DNA of 64,000 bases from Anaerolineae bacterium (lineage in GTDB: Bacteria; Chloroflexota; Anaerolineae; Aggregatilineales; J027), in contig JAIOHL010000078.1 of the NCBI GenBank assembly GCA_019913005.1, positions 1-64,000 of the forward strand, read 5' to 3'. The number at the start of each line of letters is the position of its first letter. Within the stretch, counting starts at the first letter, position 1. Made by a program: the position numbers and the translations under genes. Under the pieces are notes generated by a model that was not told the origin of the DNA, did no database searches, and saw only the letters and a program-made list of their open reading frames with translations. Positions 62,454 through 64,000 of the stretch are shown in pieces.

Positions 62454-62669
62454 TTAGGCCTTTACTTCTTCTGGAGGGTATTCAATTTCGACAAGCGCGT
62501 TTTTGATTTGTTCCCATGTCGCTGGGTTGTCCCATTCGACAACGACCTGCTTGGTTTTTTCGTCGGCGTGGGCCGATTTTACGCCTGCAATGCTTTTGAT
62601 TTCACGCTCGACGGTGTGGACACAGTGACCGCAGCTAATGGCTGGAACGTTGAAGGTTTTGGTAGACAT
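62454..62669 (-). CDS. copZ: Copper chaperone CopZ-like heavy-metal domain protein
   Basis: The 71-residue single HMA domain has the metal-binding SCGHC (residues about 12-16), VHTVEREIKSIAGV and EIEYPPEEV. It delivers Cu(I) to CopA or to CsoR. AGGAGA precedes the ATG. It lies between csoR and copA. Confidence 0.93.
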   Translation of the reverse strand: MSTKTFNVPAISCGHCVHTVEREIKSIAGVKSAHADEKTKQVVVEWDNPATWEQIKNALVEIEYPPEEVKA

Positions 62670-62691
62670 TGAAATTTCTCCTATGATTGGG

Positions 62692-62973
62692 TTACTTTGT
62701 CCGATTCTCGGTACGGAATACTTCCATGACTTCGGCTAGGACACGCTCTCGTTCATTCGGGTCGTCGCCGCGAATGGCGGTGGTGAGGCAGGTGTCTAGG
62801 TGATTTTCCAAGATGATTTCACTAACACGGGCTAGTGCGGCTTGGGTCGCCTGTATTTGTTTGATGATGTCAATACAATAGCGATCTTCCTCTAACATGG
62901 TGATGATGCCATTGATATGACCCGAAACGCTTTTGAGGCGGTTGACGACATTGGTGTGATTGTGATGTTCCAT
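62692..62973 (-). CDS. csoR: CsoR-family copper-sensing repressor
   Basis: The 93-residue helical repressor has the CsoR pattern RLKSVSGHINGIITMLEEDRYCIDII and NHLDTCL, giving the Cys-His-Cys Cu(I) ligands. Apo-CsoR binds the operator, and Cu(I) releases it. It is the first gene of csoR-copZ-copA and carries a GC-rich operator just upstream, so autorepression is expected. Confidence 0.92.
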   Translation of the reverse strand: MEHHNHTNVVNRLKSVSGHINGIITMLEEDRYCIDIIKQIQATQAALARVSEIILENHLDTCLTTAIRGDDPNERERVLAEVMEVFRTENRTK

Positions 62974-62987
62974 AGACCCTCAATTTT

Positions 62988-63012
62988 ATCCCTCCCCCCT
63001 CTGGGGTGGGAT
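62988..63012. promoter_or_regulatory. GC-rich palindrome, probable CsoR operator
   Basis: ATCCCTCCCC (62988-62997) and GGGGTGGGAT (63003-63012) are inverted repeats with one mismatch and a 5-bp centre. The run of C/G bases flanked by AT-TA fits CsoR-type operators. It lies between the csoR promoter and start codon, where binding would block transcription. Confidence 0.72.
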
Positions 63013-63027
63013 ATGCTATACTTCCCT

Positions 63028-63055
63028 ATTGTAGTAAATAGTAGCAGGGTGTCAA
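63028..63055 (-). promoter_or_regulatory. csoR-copZ-copA promoter
   Basis: On the minus strand TTGACA (63055-63050) and TACAAT (63033-63028) are separated by 16 bp, a near-consensus sigma-70 promoter. The operator lies just downstream of the expected start. Confidence 0.75.
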
Positions 63056-63193
63056 GCCGTTTTTGAAAATTCACGCGCAATGTCATATAAAAAATGTGCC
63101 AGACGCGATGTATCAGGAGACAAACGTCACCGATAATAAAACTATTGACCCAAACTTGGCCGTTACGTTTCATCGCAATGAAGGATCGCTACA

Positions 63194-64000
63194 ATGAACT
63201 TATGGGTAATTTTTCTGACAGGCCTTACCACTGGTGGTTTATCTTGCTTGGCGGTACAGGGTGGTCTACTAGCAACCGCTATCACGGGACAGAGCCACAC
63301 CGGACGCCAAAAAAAGCTACATGATGAAGTGTTGCAGATGCAAGTAGCTGCCAATCCATGGCCTGTAGTCTATTTTCTGGGTGCAAAATTATTGGCCTAT
63401 ACAGCATTGGGATTTTTGCTGGGCATGGTAGGGTCAGCCCTCCAAATCTCCCCCAAGACCCAAGCAGTCATGCAACTTCTCGCCGCATTTTATATGCTGG
63501 CGACGGCTCTCAATATGTTAGAAGTCCATCCCATTTTTCGCTATTTTGTGATTCAACCCCCCAAATCATTTACCAAACGGGTGCGGAATCAGGCCCGTCA
63601 GCAAAGTTTCTACACGCCTGCGATTTTAGGCGCGATGACCGTCCTAATTCCCTGCGGCACAACCCAAGCCATGATGGTTTTGGCGATTAGCGAAGGGCAG
63701 CCGGTTTTGGGCGCGGCGATCTTAGCGATTTTTGTGCTTGGTACATCCCCGACCTTTTTTGTCCTCGGTTTTCTGGCGACCCAATTACAGCATCGGGTCA
63801 AACGAGCATTCAACTACACCGCTGCCACTTTGATTATTTTGGTGGGTATGCTATCCGCCGACAGTGCGCTCAAAGTGCTTAATTCGCCATTTGTGCCCAG
63901 CTATACGGTGACATCGGCCCTTGAGTCGTTGGGGATTTTGACGCCGAAGCCTGTCTATGCCGAAGATGTAGACGGGGTTGAGGAGATGACGATTCATGTG
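63194..64000 (+). CDS. Sulfite exporter TauE/SafE-like membrane protein (3' end outside the window)
   Basis: The frame opens with ATG at 63194 after AAGGA and stays open to the edge (269 codons). The N-terminus has GLTTGGLSCLAVQGGLLATA, the COG2836-type membrane protein start. Several membrane helices follow, with MTVLIPCGTTQAMMVLAIS and TSPTFFVLGFLATQ. After residue 240 an extracytoplasmic region begins, possibly a copper-binding domain. Divergence from csoR-copZ-copA supports a role in copper handling or metalloenzyme assembly (inference). Confidence 0.85.
   Translation, partial: MNLWVIFLTGLTTGGLSCLAVQGGLLATAITGQSHTGRQKKLHDEVLQMQVAANPWPVVYFLGAKLLAYTALGFLLGMVGSALQISPKTQAVMQLLAAFYMLATALNMLEVHPIFRYFVIQPPKSFTKRVRNQARQQSFYTPAILGAMTVLIPCGTTQAMMVLAISEGQPVLGAAILAIFVLGTSPTFFVLGFLATQLQHRVKRAFNYTAATLIILVGMLSADSALKVLNSPFVPSYTVTSALESLGILTPKPVYAEDVDGVEEMTIHV

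Noticed and set aside
1-64000. CRISPR array or long tandem repeat
   Set aside because: No regularly spaced direct repeats and no Cas-type gene seen.

Overview
The window looks like a piece of a bacterial chromosome of moderate G+C. The gene style suggests Chloroflexota, probably Anaerolineae-like: Thr/Pro-rich linkers in lipoproteins and membrane-anchored enzymes, a Ser/Thr kinase fused to TPR repeats, LysM/M23 lipoproteins with no outer-membrane genes, a tig-clpP-clpX operon and an rpsF-ssb-rpsR operon. The taxonomic call is inference. Most of the window is ordinary, densely packed core genome with many 1-17 nt gene overlaps.

Layout. 1-120: a contig-edge fragment that looks like the start of a transposase, with a hairpin over its start codon. 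198-316: tRNA-His and a bidirectional terminator. 309-3773: SRPBCC and DUF3307-type proteins, then three small membrane proteins. 3783-11708: a long minus-strand run (atypical carbamoyltransferase, Nnr, sugar-nucleotide epimerase, unknown protein, response regulator, AAA ATPase, class V aminotransferase). 11841-16808: hydrolases, clpX-clpP-tig and tRNA-Leu. 16861-23978: sensor kinase, HAD-DinB fusion, efp and an exonuclease-DinG helicase. 24138-31638: kinase-TPR protein, lipoproteins, an esterase and an SdpI-like protein. 31676-36804: rpsF-ssb-rpsR, a PpiC foldase, an aquaporin and an SCP2 protein. 36858-47531: lipoprotein, glycosyltransferase, MA-type protease, FtsJ-type methyltransferase, a PadR/ModA/ModB molybdate cluster without ModC, and a GntR-regulated SHMT-like enzyme. 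48255-49866: glnA. 49874-51009: the unusual cassette described next. 51169-59896: transporter, luciferase-like oxidoreductases, U32 peptidase, creatininase, and two A+T-rich RNase-like accessory genes (PIN; broken HEPN). 59992-64000: a copper resistance locus (copA, copZ, csoR) divergent from a TauE/SafE-like gene that runs off the edge.

Most interesting region (49874-51009). After the glnA terminator there is a promoter-like sequence and a 72-nt tRNA whose anticodon loop reads CUA, so it should pair with the amber codon UAG. It lacks the encoded CCA that the other two tRNAs here have, and it lacks the U8-A14 pair. Immediately downstream is a strong Shine-Dalgarno followed by ATG-TTG-TAG. If the TAG is read, this becomes a 20-codon leader ORF ending in TGA beside a 10+3 bp inverted repeat that buries the ribosome-binding site of the next gene (140 aa, unknown). 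After that gene comes a Pth2-like (peptidyl-tRNA hydrolase fold) gene. Its strong Shine-Dalgarno and ATG are followed by an in-frame TAG at codon 5, and the frame then stays open to TGA. All three frames of the cassette end in TGA, while at least eight neighbouring genes use TAG as their normal stop. I propose a self-contained amber-decoding or amber-sensing module: a suppressor-like tRNA, a leader that opens only on UAG readthrough, an unknown protein and a Pth2-like enzyme whose N-terminus also needs UAG readthrough. The main alternative is a pair of regulatory minigenes (M-L-stop, M-P-E-H-stop) that sense peptidyl-tRNA or RF1 status. The sequence elements are seen directly; the mechanism is inference.
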